Positions 12,048 through 23,671 of a stretch of 64,000 nucleotides of DNA are shown one piece after another (position 1 is the first letter of the stretch; every line of letters starts with the position of its first letter). Under the pieces are notes generated by a model. That model did no database searches, had not been told where the DNA came from, and worked only from the letters and a program-made list of their open reading frames with translations. The stretch is from Nymphaea colorata (lineage: Eukaryota > Streptophyta > Magnoliopsida > Nymphaeales > Nymphaeaceae): the NCBI RefSeq assembly GCF_008831285.2, contig NC_045139.1, positions 21,744,412 to 21,808,411 on the forward strand. Direction: 5' to 3'. The position numbers and the translations under genes were made by a program.

Positions 12048-13620
12048 TTAGACACTGGCCAGCCATCAGCCGCCCCTTGGTGACAGACGAGAGCTTTTAT
12101 CTTGGCATCATTTTCCTTGTCCACCATTAGGAAGGATTCAAGATCAAATTCTTGACCTTTGCCTTTCCGTCTTTTTCGGCTAACAGTGATCGATCCATCT
12201 GAGTTAATGGACAGTGAATGAAATTTTGCGAGGGGCCCTTTGTTCACTTCTTGAACGACTTTCTGCCTCCCTTTTGGAGGTGCTTTAGCCTTTCGGTGAT
12301 TACCTTTTTCCATAATGAGATCACGGGTAGTCGTATCCTTGGAAAGGATAGGCTGATCCTCGTCAACAGTGGCGGAGAAGGAGAAGCCTGGTGGTGGCCC
12401 CGGCTCTCCCTCCCCATCCTTTTCATGACTAAGAGCTTTAAAGGGGTTATGAATGGAGCAGAGGAAGATGTACCTTTTCCAGTTCCAGTCGGCTGAGGAG
12501 AGGAAGAAGCTCCCTGCAAATCCCAACATTCTTTGAGGGAGGGAGGCGTCTTCAACTCCTTTGAGCAGAGCTGCTCCGAGCCATCGCTCGCGTGCTTTGA
12601 AGAGTCCCTTTGTTTTCCCTGGCTTGAGTGGGTAACCTTCACATTCATATTTTTAACTTCACCCGAGCGTCTATCATGAGCGTTGGATTGTCCATTCTAG
12701 AGACCATGATGGGGAACAAACTTAGGAGCCTTAGAGAGAACCTTTACTTTACTCCATGGGCCCTCACGAGGGACATTCTTAACTAAAGGATCATTAGGAA
12801 CTTTGCAGGCTGATGTCGAGTGGGTCATAGCACCACAAGAAGAGCAGCAAAGGATTTTTTATTCGTAAACGAGTTCCGGTTGCAGGAATCGGCCTTCCCC
12901 TAAGTTGATCTTCACCCCGGCCTTTGGGGAAAAACCTATCGACACCTCCATGGCTATGCGAGCATAGCCAAGCCTTTCCCATTTTTTTGTGCAGGTGTCT
13001 TCCGCCTTGTACATCCTCCCCACACCATAACTGATACCTTTAAAGACATAGTCATTCCATAGCATGGTGGAGAGTCCAGGCAGCTGTACCCAAATCGTCA
13101 CAGCTGCCTCCTTCTTGATTCCCATTTCCTTCCCAGGTTGCCAATTGCTAGCAATCATTCTTCTATTGCCCACACTCCAAGCTACCTTGCGCAAGACGAC
13201 TTGAAGTTCATCCTCCGATTCAACTCGAATAAGGAATCGACCATTACCTATAACGGAGAAGAGGGGATTTCCTACCGCAGTTCATTGTTTTCTTAACGAC
13301 TCAAAGACGTAAGAGACAGTCCAAACCGGGCTTGGTGCTACTGCCCTGTAATCCTGCTACCGCAGCAAACTTGAAAGGCTCCATGAGGAGTGTTAGAGCT
13401 TCTGGGTGTAAAACCACATCCTCTCTTCCCCACCGTCACAAATCGTAGCTTCCGGTATGCTAGAGAGGTCTGGCTTCCCGTGGCCACCAACAATGTCAAC
13501 CCACGATTGATACCGATGCCCATTCCCTGGAATCGAAGAATCCCCAACCTGCTGAGGAGCCTTGGTCGCCCTTTCTCCAACCACCACCTTGTCCCTTGGA
13601 AGTTGGAACCTCCTCGCACT
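12044..13620 (-). pseudogene. LINE ORF1 relic: DUF4283-like domain and CCHC zinc knuckle
   Basis: From right to left, the N-terminal part lies at about 13620-13390. A DUF4283-like nucleic-acid-binding domain at about 13195-12900 contains TIWVQLPGLSTMLWND and YARIAMEVSIGF. A CSSCGAMTHSTSAC zinc knuckle (Cys-x2-Cys-x4-His-x4-Cys) lies at about 12848-12805. A basic C-terminal region ends in DGWPVSK. The stop TGA (12046-12044) overlaps the ORF2 start in an ATGA arrangement. Frameshifts separate the blocks. Confidence 0.78.
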
Positions 13621-13631
13621 CCCTCTCGATA

Positions 13632-13691
13632 CTCCACGCACTCTCTCTCGATATTGTATATCTCCACGCACTCTCTCTCGATATTGTATAT
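13632..13691. repeat. Perfect 2 x 30 bp tandem repeat in the LINE leader
   Basis: Copies at 13632-13661 and 13662-13691 are identical (unit begins CTCCACGCACTCTCTCTCG). They lie just upstream of the ORF1 N-terminus. A third, partial CTCTCGATACTCCACGCA copy precedes them. Confidence 0.9.
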
Positions 13692-13761
13692 TAAATTTGG
13701 GGACGAGAGGTTTCTTATATACAAAAATTGAAAACAAAAAAAAGTTCATTAATTACACTAA

Positions 13762-14678
13762 AGGGCCTGCAGAGGAAATTTATTGTAAATTTTTTTTAAA
13801 AAAATTAATTCATGAAATGAAAAAAAAAATTGGACCGTTGGAGGTGATTCTAGAAATATATTTTCCAAAAAAAATTTTAACACAAGGGTGAAATTTTTTT
13901 TGGACATTTTTTTTTGACATTTGAAAGAAAAAGGGAGGAAAGAGGAGGAAGGAGGGAAGAAGAGGGAGGAAAGAAGAAGGGAAGGAGGGAGGAGGAATAA
14001 TGGACGGGGAGAAAGAAGAAGAGAAGAAGGGAAGGAGAAGAGGGGAAGAGGGCATGGCGAGGAGGGAAGGAAAAAAGGGGAAGAGGGCACGGCGAGGAGG
14101 GGAGGGGAAAGGGGAAGAAGGGAAGGAGAAGAGAGGAAGAGGGCATGGCGAGGAAGGAAGGAAGGAGAAGAGGGGAAGAGGGCACGGCGAGGAAGGAGTA
14201 GGGAAGAAGGAAAGGAGAAGAGGGAAAGAAGGGAAAGAGAAGATGGGAAAAAGGGGAAGAGGGCATGGCGAGGAGGGAAGGAGAAGAGGGGAAGACGGTT
14301 TGGGTGAGGGTTTCAGGTGACGGTTTCTTCTCATCCTCCTTCTTCCTCCTCCTCTCTTCCCTTCCCTTCTTCATCCTCCTTCCTCCCTTTCCTTCTTCCT
14401 TCTCCTCCTCCTTTTCCTTCCCTTTCCTTCTTCCTTCTCCTCCTTCCTTCCCTTCCTCCTTCGCTCCCTTCTTCTTCCTCCCTTCTTCTTCCCTTCTTCC
14501 CTCCTTCCTCGTTCTTCCTCACCATTTCCACCAAACTAATAATTTTTCTTTTCAGAAAAATATTTCCTTTATAACAAAGAGAAGTTGGTTTTGGAAAAGG
14601 GGAAAATATTTCTCATTCTTTAATTCCAGAAATATATTTCTTTTTTAAAAAATATTTTTCTAGCCATCAAACGGCCAT
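13762..14678. mobile_element. Foldback element with purine arm and pyrimidine arm
   Basis: About 390 bp of almost pure G/A (13921-14310) is followed by about 200 bp of almost pure C/T (14325-14520), so the two arms can pair. Candidate ends are AGGGCCTGC on the left and, read inward, ATGGCCGTTTG on the right, each next to TAA (13759-13761 and 14679-14681), as in PIF/Tourist-like elements. The long open frames here are low-complexity artefacts. End assignment is tentative; the purine/pyrimidine structure is certain. Confidence 0.45.
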
Positions 14679-15600
14679 TAAGGGACTGCAAAATAAAAGC
14701 AAAGAGGAAATATACAATATAACTCACAAAAAACGAAATAAAAGGAATGGGAAAATAGTGGAAGGGCAAAACGACACTATCACCCAGCCACAGAAGGAGG
14801 ACGATGCCGCAGCCGAATGGCAAAATGAATATCTCAATGCACAAGAAGGGCGACAGACTCCGGCAAAGAGAAGGTGCCCCTGAAGACCCTGTTATTGCGT
14901 TCTTCTCAAATGCACCACCAAGCTGAAATGAGCCATAACCTCCAAACACGACCTCATGAAATAGTCAAGTTGAGGGAATGACATAAGAGGAAAAGAAGAT
15001 GAATGAAAGGTGGGTCTGGAAGAATACTAACAAGGGAAGGCCAAGAAGAGGTAAAGACACTAAAGAAGAAATGACAAGAAGTAAAAAGGTGAACCCGAGA
15101 CTCAACCACGGCGAGACAGAAGAGATACTGGTTAGCTAAACTGATGCCAAGGTGCTATAAGTGATAAAAAATGTTGATGTGGCCAGAAAGAAGAAGCCAT
15201 GCAAAAGCAATGACACGAGGAGAAGGGCCAGAGAACCAAAGGGATCGGGGTGGGAGCGACGCCACGGAAGAACCAAAGAAAGCCAGGTAGCAAGAAGAAA
15301 AAGTGAAACTCCAGGAAGGTGAAAGAGGCCAGGAAGGGGGTGCAAAGGATGAGAGATCAGCAAGGCGAACGAAAAGAGGAAAGGTGAAAAGCAGGTACAC
15401 CAAAAGTGAGAGGGAGAGGTGTGAGAGATGAAACTACTCCAAACACTAGGGGAAGGCAGATCAAATTTGGAGCAAATGAATAGGGTGATGAGACAGTGCT
15501 CAGTTGCTAAACGCCACCACAAAAAACAAAGAGAAGACTCATAAGCCCAACTAAGGTTGGTAATCCCAGCACCCCCAATAAAATGCAGAAAGGCAACCAT
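14679..15600 (-). pseudogene. Second LINE fragment: C-terminal reverse-transcriptase region
   Basis: Minus-strand frame at about 15600-15400 reads IGGAGITNLSWAYESS followed by LWWRLATEHC and a FICSKF stretch. This is the conserved post-RT region of plant LINEs (G-G-x-G-I-x-N-L, then W-W-R-L-x-x-E). It duplicates a region that the longer LINE already has at about 9550, so it belongs to a different insertion. The 5' part is absent and the sequence abuts the Copia element, as in a 5'-truncated LINE. Confidence 0.65.
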
Positions 15601-15658
15601 ATCTCAGAGAGAAAGAGAGAGGGAAATCGTCCACTGTCGGTTACATACTTCACGCGTT

Positions 15659-16745
15659 GATTAGCTAAGAGATAACTTTGGAGCCAAGACAAAGACATAT
15701 CCGTAAGTACTTTTTTGTTCATCAATTGAGCATGCCTAGTCACTGTTAGTGTAGCCAACAAGTCGAGCCTTCTTTCCGCAACATCCTTGATTCCAAAATT
15801 TTTTTATCTTGCAAATACTTCAAAATTCTTTTTACTCCTGCAAAATGAAGTGTGCTTGGTTCCTCATAAAAAGAGATAGAAGACTAACAACATTTATTGC
15901 TAGCTCTTTTATTAGTGAGGTAAATCAATGATCCGACCAACTTCGATACATAGAGGCATCAACATTTTTAGCACCATCATTTTTTGCTAGCATCTCATTA
16001 ATACTCATTGGAGCTTCATCGTTTTGCAATTCAACATGTTACATTTTTTCAGCAATAATTCAAGATATTTTTCTTGAGAAATAGGCATCTCTTCCCTGTT
16101 CTGCTTCACATGTATTCCAAGGAAATATGTCATAATATTCAAATATGTCGTCTCATATTCCCTCATCATGTCTTCCTTAAACTTCCCACCAATTTTGAAT
16201 TTGATCCAACACAAATCAAATGTACATACAAGCAAATAATTAAAAAATCTTCTTCATTTTTCTATATATAAAGTTGGCTCACTTTCCGAAATCCCTTCTT
16301 TTGAAATTATTGGTTGTTTTCATATTCCATGCTCACTGAGCTTGCTTTAAGCCATATAAAGCTTTTTTTAACCTATAGACTTTTTTCTTTACACGTTTTT
16401 TTACAAAACCAAGGAGTTGCTCAACGTACACAGTTCCTTATTAAGAAATGTTGATTTTACATCTAACTGATAGACGAGAACCATTAAATCAACTGCAATA
16501 GCTCGCACAACTCGGATGGTCTCCATTCTTATGATAGGGGTAAAAGTCTTATTGAAATCTATTCCAAATTTTTGTGAATATACTTTTGCTACAAATAGTG
16601 CTTTGTAGTTTTGAACTAAGCCACCTTCATTGAGTTTACTTCTGAAAACCCATTTTAGGCCCGCTGCATCTTTTCCTTTTCGTCTATCTACTAATTATCA
16701 TGTATTATTTTTTTCAATTGCAAAAATCTCTTCATTCCAGCAGTT
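15659..16745 (-). pseudogene. Copia reverse transcriptase and RNase H start (right half)
   Basis: Right-to-left motifs are: EEIFAIEKNNT and LKWVFRSKLNEGGL (about 16740-16610), METIRVVRAIA (about 16520), a VYQLDVKSTFLN-like box, KFKEDMMREYETT and MTYFLGIHVKQNREE (about 16180-16090), ISQEKYLELLLKKCNMLNC, then RNase H VGYTNSD and STYGYVFVLAPK (about 15740-15680). Several frameshifts and stops are present. It continues at 7861-7486 across the LINE block. Integrase and gag were not found to the right. Confidence 0.85.
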
Positions 16746-19007
16746 TTCCAAATGTTATGTTGACTAGTTTTTTTCGTAACTTTGGGGTTTGGTGGCTTCT
16801 TGAAGGATTCCCAGCCACACCCGTTAGTCACCAAAGAAGCAGCACTCCATGGCTGTCTTAAAGCTCCAACAGCCTTGGACAGGAGCCACCTCAGGTAGGG
16901 CAGGCGGCCCAGCTATGACTAACTAGCAAGTGATCTCCTCTATGGATGCCTCCAGCAGGCAAACCTTGGGCATGGCCCAAGTTCCCCTTTGGTCCAAGGG
17001 GTGGCTACTCATCGCGATCCTGGCTTTGCAACTTCAGCAGCTAGGGAGGTGCCCATGCAGATAATATTGGCTCATAGGGCACTCGGCCACGAAATTGCCA
17101 CGACAAACACAGAGGAGCCCAACCTTGTTCACAAAAGTCATAAGAAGGGATTGCTGACCTTGGCTTTCTATTGTTGAAGTCTCTCCTACCACCACCGCAC
17201 CCACAATTAAGGATGTTGCTAGCCTTGGCCTAGGGTTGCTGGCTGCTTGTTCACTCCCAATGAGTTCCTATCGAGAGGTTCCCCCAGCAATGGTCAGATT
17301 CTCATGTTTGCCCTGGTCACCCAAACCTTCCGTAACTCAGGCAACTGTTGCTCCTAAATAAGGGATTTCGACGGACCAGAGGTAGAACTGAATCTGATGA
17401 AATCTCGTGTTTTTGGTGTGTCTAATATTCTACCAATGAGTTTAGTTGGTTTTTTTTTTGTCTACTACTCTATTAGCGTTTCGTATTCTCCTTCAAGTTT
17501 CTTGCTCAGGCTGTGCATCTTTGTCTGCATCTCACAAACATAGAGGCAATGCTCGTAGCATGCACTTTTATGTGTTCGTTCCACACAGTGCAAACTGTGA
17601 GACATTTTTATTGTTGAGTGGCTTAAGCGGACTCTTGTACCAACTTGATGCAACTCGTGTAGGCGAATCGTTAAAAAAAATAATAATAAGCTACTACTAC
17701 TGCACTACCAACAAGGAAGACTCTTATACAAGGGACAGAGAAACCTAAACTTCATTGGTCAATCCTTCAAGTTGCTCGAAAATTCATAAAAAACATGAAT
17801 TTAAACAAGCAAGACTCAAATATACTTTGATGTAACTCATAACACAAGATGCAAACTCTAAAATACAAAATCCAGATATATCTAAAGGTACTGAGATAAA
17901 TAAGTGCCAGACTTATTTACGACAAGGCCCTGCGTCACAAAGCCGGCAAGAAAAAACTCCACACTATACCCTTTTGTAAGTACAGATCATATACCAACAT
18001 CCCAGAACAAAGTTGGGGAGGCGATCTTTTTTGGCATAAACTGGAAGAGATCTGTCTAACCTTTACTTGCCTCTCAAGAAAGGATTCATAAATTTGGACA
18101 TGCAAATCATTGAGTTTGATACTCTCTGTTCAACCTTCTCTTACCTCCAGAAAAACGTTCAACAAATTTGGACTTGGAGGTCGTTCTTGGATTTTCTCAA
18201 AACGTCTCAGCTCAAGTTATATGTTCACCAACTTTCGGCAGCCTTTATAATCCAAGTCATCTTTACTTTTATTTTAGCCGAACTGGAGATAAGTGGGTTG
18301 GCCGATGTGTAGGGTTGGGTTGACCCATAATGACCCGGCAGGCATATAAGAGCCTGAACAAAGCGCACCCATGGACTAAACCAAGCTTGAGATTGTACAG
18401 TTCATGGGCACGACAATTTGACTAGTACCCATCAGATTCAATTTAAATAGACTTTCAGATTCAATTTGATCACCTAGCAAATGTTCAAGTGTGCTGTCAA
18501 ATGCGCCAAACTTGAGCATGTATGGATAGAATAGTCCCTACCTTAAAACTTTTGGACAGACTTCTAAATTTTTTTTCAAAATGCACTCAGCAAACAGGGG
18601 TGCTTTGGACTTTTAGCATAACGCTGGCTAAATACTGATGGTGTTGTGAGGACGAGGGAAAATAGTATGTAAAGCTCTCAGAAAGGAATGCGTCAGGGCC
18701 CAGACCACTTAATGACCCACATCCCAGGCAAGCCCCCACATCCCATCCTTCCACGAAAAAAAGGGAAACAGAAAAAAAGGGGTTTGCTTCTTAAAGTGGT
18801 CAGCATCCATAAAATAAGGTAGTTATGGCTTTCACATATTATAAAATCTAGTAAATCGCATGTCCTCTATAGAAACCCAGAAAGAGTGAAACAACACAGC
18901 GCATCCTTTCTTCTAAATAACATCATGCATCTTTAAAACTGGCTACACGATGGTAGGCAACAAACAAGTGTTAAAACCCCAGTGTCCATGTCAGTCCATC
19001 ATCTATC
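16746..19007. other. Intergenic stretch, no recognisable gene
   Basis: Nothing coding was recognised on either strand between the Copia fragment and the 3' end of the WBP2-like gene. The part at 16790-17350 is more GC-rich than its surroundings and proline/alanine-coding in several frames, without a domain. Base composition and lack of LTR or TIR signals give no classification. Confidence 0.4.
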
Positions 19008-19013
19008 TTTATT
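19008..19013 (-). terminator. Candidate polyadenylation signal AATAAA of the WBP2-like gene
   Basis: The plus strand reads TTTATT, giving AATAAA on the coding strand 77 bp after the stop codon. The position suits a short plant 3' UTR, but near-matches are frequent in AT-rich DNA. Confidence 0.4.
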
Positions 19014-19089
19014 GACAGCAAAAGGTGCGACCTGTTTGACAGACATGAAATTAAATGAGGGCAGGTATTACAACCAAATGATATGGACA

Positions 19090-19198
19090 TCAAATTGTAC
19101 TTTCCAGATGCGGTGAATGATATGAACGGCGCCTCAGTTGCGATTCTTGCGTTGACTGCTGCAAGAAAATCCTAGTTGGATCGTTTGGATCAATATAC
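19090..19198 (-). CDS. WBP2-like gene, exon 5 (stop codon)
   Basis: The acceptor is TATTACAG. The exon completes an Ala codon, then encodes YIDPNDPTRIFLQQ and a basic SQLRRRSYHS stretch, ending at TGA (19092-19090). Intron 4 is 1,597 bp. Confidence 0.92.
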
Positions 19199-20161
19199 CT
19201 GTAATAAAGATACAAGAATTACAAACTCAAGAAGTCAAAAGGCCCTCTACCATTTGTTTATGCAGTAAACTAGGAGGTGCACCCTTCCAACTACTGAAAC
19301 CAGGATCCATGGAAAATTAAAGAGGAAAAGGTTGGAAAAAAAAAAGGTTGGTAATAGTAGGATAAACAGTGAAACTGGTGGAATTAAAGAGGGATAATAG
19401 CAGCCTCATGTGGCAATGCAGATGAAATGAATGATCAGACGGTGAAGATGTTTTCAACATAGTCACAAATAACGTTTCAAAGTTTTAAACAAATGAATTA
19501 TCATACGTTGAAGATGTTTTCAGCATAGTCACAAATAACGTTTCGAAGTTTTAAACGGTGAGGTTTTTTTCGAGTATAATACGACGAGCTTGAAAAAAGA
19601 GAGAAAAATACGGTAAAATTTTAAAATAAAAAAACTAAAAATAGGAAAAAAATAAAATAAGTGATAAACTAATAACACAAACATCAAAAGATAAGTAGAT
19701 TTGCAACAAATAAAAAATAGAAAATGAAAAAAACTGTTTGGCATTAAAAAGATAAAAATATAAAAAATATGAAAAAGGTGAAATAAATGTGAAAAAAACA
19801 CATTAAAAACGCATTTAAAATGTATTTGTTTTCGTTTTTAACGTTTTTTTAAAAATCGTTTTTTTAAGTTTTAAACAGCAATTTAATTTATCACTTTTTT
19901 TTTTTGGAAAAAAACATGTTTTTTGTGACTATGCTCTTTTCAGTAATGATACAAATACTGATGGTGATAACGGTTGCATAAAGGAAATGATGTTGATAAA
20001 CAATAGTAGTCATGAGGGCAGTTTCATCAATGATCACTGTGTAGAACGGGCAATGGTAATAAAGCACTGAAAAAATAGAAATAGACTTGGTGATGGAAGG
20101 TCTTAAGAGTGGAAGACAAGACACATAACATGAAACTATGAAAGACATAAAATAAGGTGGA

Positions 20162-20201
<40 letters not shown>

Positions 20202-23200
20202 ATTCCACCACCATCAACCCACCCCCTACTCCTAAAACCTAATAAAAGCCTTCAGAAGGTTTCATGTAAGCCTGTTGGAGGATAGGCGTCCATCCATTCA
20301 CTACTGAAAAACCAACAAAATCGCTAGAGCAAAAAAAACATAGCATATTGGATCTCTGAGGATGAAACCCCCATTGGAATTCATTAATATCAAAATAATT
20401 ATTTTCAGTACAATGATAGGAGGAGTATACTCCTAGTAGTACACAAGTGGGGTTGATGATCCTGGTCATCAAGTCAAGGTGAGAATGGTTTAAATGGTGA
20501 CAAGGAGCTTTGGGAAGGATGATGCTGCCTGGTCATACTGAAAGCAAGTAATAGCGATGGCAAATGAAATACTGATGACATTGTCACTAGTTATGGTGCT
20601 CGAAAAATTCTGGGATTGTGTGGAAGGATGAAAGATAATTAGTAAGTGAAAAGAAAAACATAGATCGCTACAACCTCCTTTTTAAGGTAAATTTCAAGTG
20701 TAAGAAAAATTTGCAACAGCACAAAAATTTGCCATCTCAAATAAATATTAATAAACAGCCAGAAGGAACAAAACACAGGTCATTAATCCACTTACGCATG
20801 TCTCATCATTTCATCAACTGGAGTCTGAGAAGCTTGTAAAGGATCTACATGCTGCATATTATGAGAGGTCGCATTTGCAAAGTGCTGGTTATACTGTCTC
20901 ACAGATGAGATCAGATTGAAAAAGAGGGGCACAAATGTTCCGCAACCACCTTCTTTAAATAGTATCTTGAATGAGTGGGTAGAGTAAAGGGCCTGGTGCT
21001 CACCCTCTGGCACTACCTAAAAACACAAGCCTTTTGAGATAAAGAGTGATATATGAATTATGACACTGGATGGAGGAAGAAAAAATTGTACTGAATGAGA
21101 TAAAGAAGATTTTAAAAGGTTAAAATGGAAGATAGATTTCCTATGCTGATCAAACCCAATTCTTTGCCTCACTCGTATTGCAATCCCCAGGATTTTGATC
21201 TTCCATCAAATCTATTTACCTTTAATCAACCAAAAAGCTGGAAATTTATGAATCACATCAAAATCCAACCAAATGAAAGTAATCCTGGATGAATACATAA
21301 ATTTGAAAAAAAAAAGATGCACAATAAATGGGCCAACACACTCAATGTTTTACTTGCTTTTGAAAGTTATTGGTTACCCGAACGAAGATGCTAGGTGACT
21401 TACTGGCTCAACCTGCCCAGAGATATTGTTGCAGAAGAATATCGGCTGATTGAATTTCTCATTATGAACATAAAGCTGAAAAGGAAAAAGAACCAAAATA
21501 TCACATTCAGAAGGCAAAATAGTCACAATATTGGTCTGTATATGCTTAACAAGTCATTAGCCAAGATGAAATGCTCAATTTTCCATTTTCAGTTCAGCTG
21601 TAACATGTAATTGCTAATAAGATTGAGCTGAAAAGGAAAAAGAACCAAAATCTCACATTCAGAAGGCAAAAGAATTAAAAATATTGGTCTGGATAATATA
21701 TGCTTAACAAGTCATTAGCCAGGCTGTGCTGCTCAATTCTCCATTTTTAGTTCAGCTGAACCATGTAACTGCTAATAAGATTGAAGGAGCTTGCACCTTG
21801 ACAGGCACCAAAAAGATCATGCTATATTAAAAATGAAATCAAGGTATCTAGTATAGCATGCAACATGCATCAGGGACCACTCATGTCCCCTCCAGGCTTG
21901 TCGGTATACTGATTCCAGTAACCATCCAGGTAGTATGTGGCTCACGCAGGTGACCTGACCTACACTACCACATCATACTAAACATAGATCTTCAAGAAAA
22001 ATTTTACAATTTTAAGCTTAAAAAATTCAGCAACAATTAGACTTGTTGGCCTAAACAAGTCCACAGTTTTTTATAGGATTCCATGTCAAGCTACAAAGCA
22101 AATTTGTCTCCACAAGTGAACCAAGTCCCAACCACAATTTTCTTTTCCTGTCACCTGTTGAGTAGGCAGAGGGGTACCTCCCTGTTTCATTGAAGAGCAC
22201 CAGGCATTTTCTGTCCACCTATTGAGCAGGCAAAGGATAACTCTCCTTTTTATTGACTATTTTGTTAAAACAGCACCCGGATGCTTCCTGTTACATGTTG
22301 AGTTGGCAGAGAATGCACAATCCGTTTCATTGACCATCTAGCTAAAGATGTACCTTATCTTACATTTGAGCTCCACTAGGCCCCTAGCCTTGGCTGATTA
22401 TATTCTTAGGCAGCATCCCATTTCAAAATGCCTAGGGCATCTTACTGCCTAGGCTTGCTGATGGATGTCCCTTAAAAATGTGAGAGGCTACCAGCATCAT
22501 GACGGCCTAATAGAGATTCAGCTTCCCGAAAACAACAGCACGTTTGGCGAAGGCAAAGGATTGTAGGCAGGCATAGGAGATGATGCGCAGGTCAAAGAGC
22601 CTACAGGGCACTCTGCCAAGGATTAGGCAGCCCGACATTGGCGAGGTATAGTGAAAAAGGAGGTCACTTGCCAAGAGAAGCGGCTACCGACGGTTGAGGG
22701 CCTGAGCAAGTCAAGATGGCAGCATGTAGCTGCAGGGGACTTGAGGGCTGAGACGAACGATCGGTTGCCAAATGTGTGGCTGAAGCTTACAGAGATATTG
22801 CATGAGGGTGGTTGACACTATCGAGAGCTCAAAGCCCACAATTGCCGAGAAGGCATAAAAGAAGGATGCCACTGGTAGACACAAGTGGTTGTCTAAGTCA
22901 CATGGGCATTGGGTAGGGGGGACATTTCCCCATACCCATGTAAGTACACTGGTACGAGGAGGAGATATATCCTTGACACACATTTTTTTGGTTAAAAAAA
23001 ATGGATGGATGGTTTTCAAGAAGGGAGGGCGGGAGGGAGGGAGAAGAGAGAGAGAGAGGGAGCGTACAAAGAGAGAGAGAGAGAGAGAGAGAGAGGAAGC
23101 ATACCTTGTGGCGCCTCTTTCTTTCTCTTCTTTTTAGCTTTTTAAATTTTTCTTAAGTCCATTAAGACTTAAGTTTATTAATATTAGAAAAAAATTATTC

Positions 23201-23598
23201 AGATTACACAAAAAAACTTAAATATTTAAAACCAGTGTCACAGATATCGCGAGATTTCTGCAAATCTAGCGATATTTATGAGAAAATACAATAAAACAAA
23301 AAAGGAGAAAAAAATAGCAACATTTTGAAAATCTCTCCAAAAAATGAAATTCTCATGAATTTATCACGAGATTTAATATTTTCTAGTTTTTGAATTTTTT
23401 AAACATTTTATGATTTTTATTGTTTTTAAAATTTTTTAAAACTTGTCGAGATTTTCCCAAGATCTACTAGAAAACAAAACTTTTCCGAAAAAAAACCCAA
23501 GAAAATCTTCACCAAGATTTCTCTTGAGAGCGATATTTTTGACGATCTTTAACACTAACTAACTAATACAACAAAATTATAAGTTTCACAAAGCTTTG

Positions 23599-23671
<73 letters not shown>

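Larger units (their letters stand above)
7862..15658 (-). mobile_element. LINE-containing insertion block inside the Copia RNase H gene
   Basis: The block is bracketed by GATAGCTAAAAGATAACTT (7843-7861) and GATTAGCTAAGAGATAACTT (15659-15678), a 19-20 bp direct repeat. This is the long, variable target duplication expected of non-LTR retrotransposition. The two halves of the Copia RNase H frame resume on either side. Inside are one long LINE (ORF1 plus ORF2, minus strand), a foldback element (13762-14678) and a separate 5'-truncated LINE fragment (14679-15600). At least two insertions must therefore have occurred. No clear poly(A) tail remains at 7862. Confidence 0.75.

Noticed and set aside
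13758-14648. Several 100-175-codon open frames on both strands
   Set aside because: They are all translations of the purine and pyrimidine tracts (S/P/F/L-rich or E/G/K/R-rich) and mirror each other on opposite strands.
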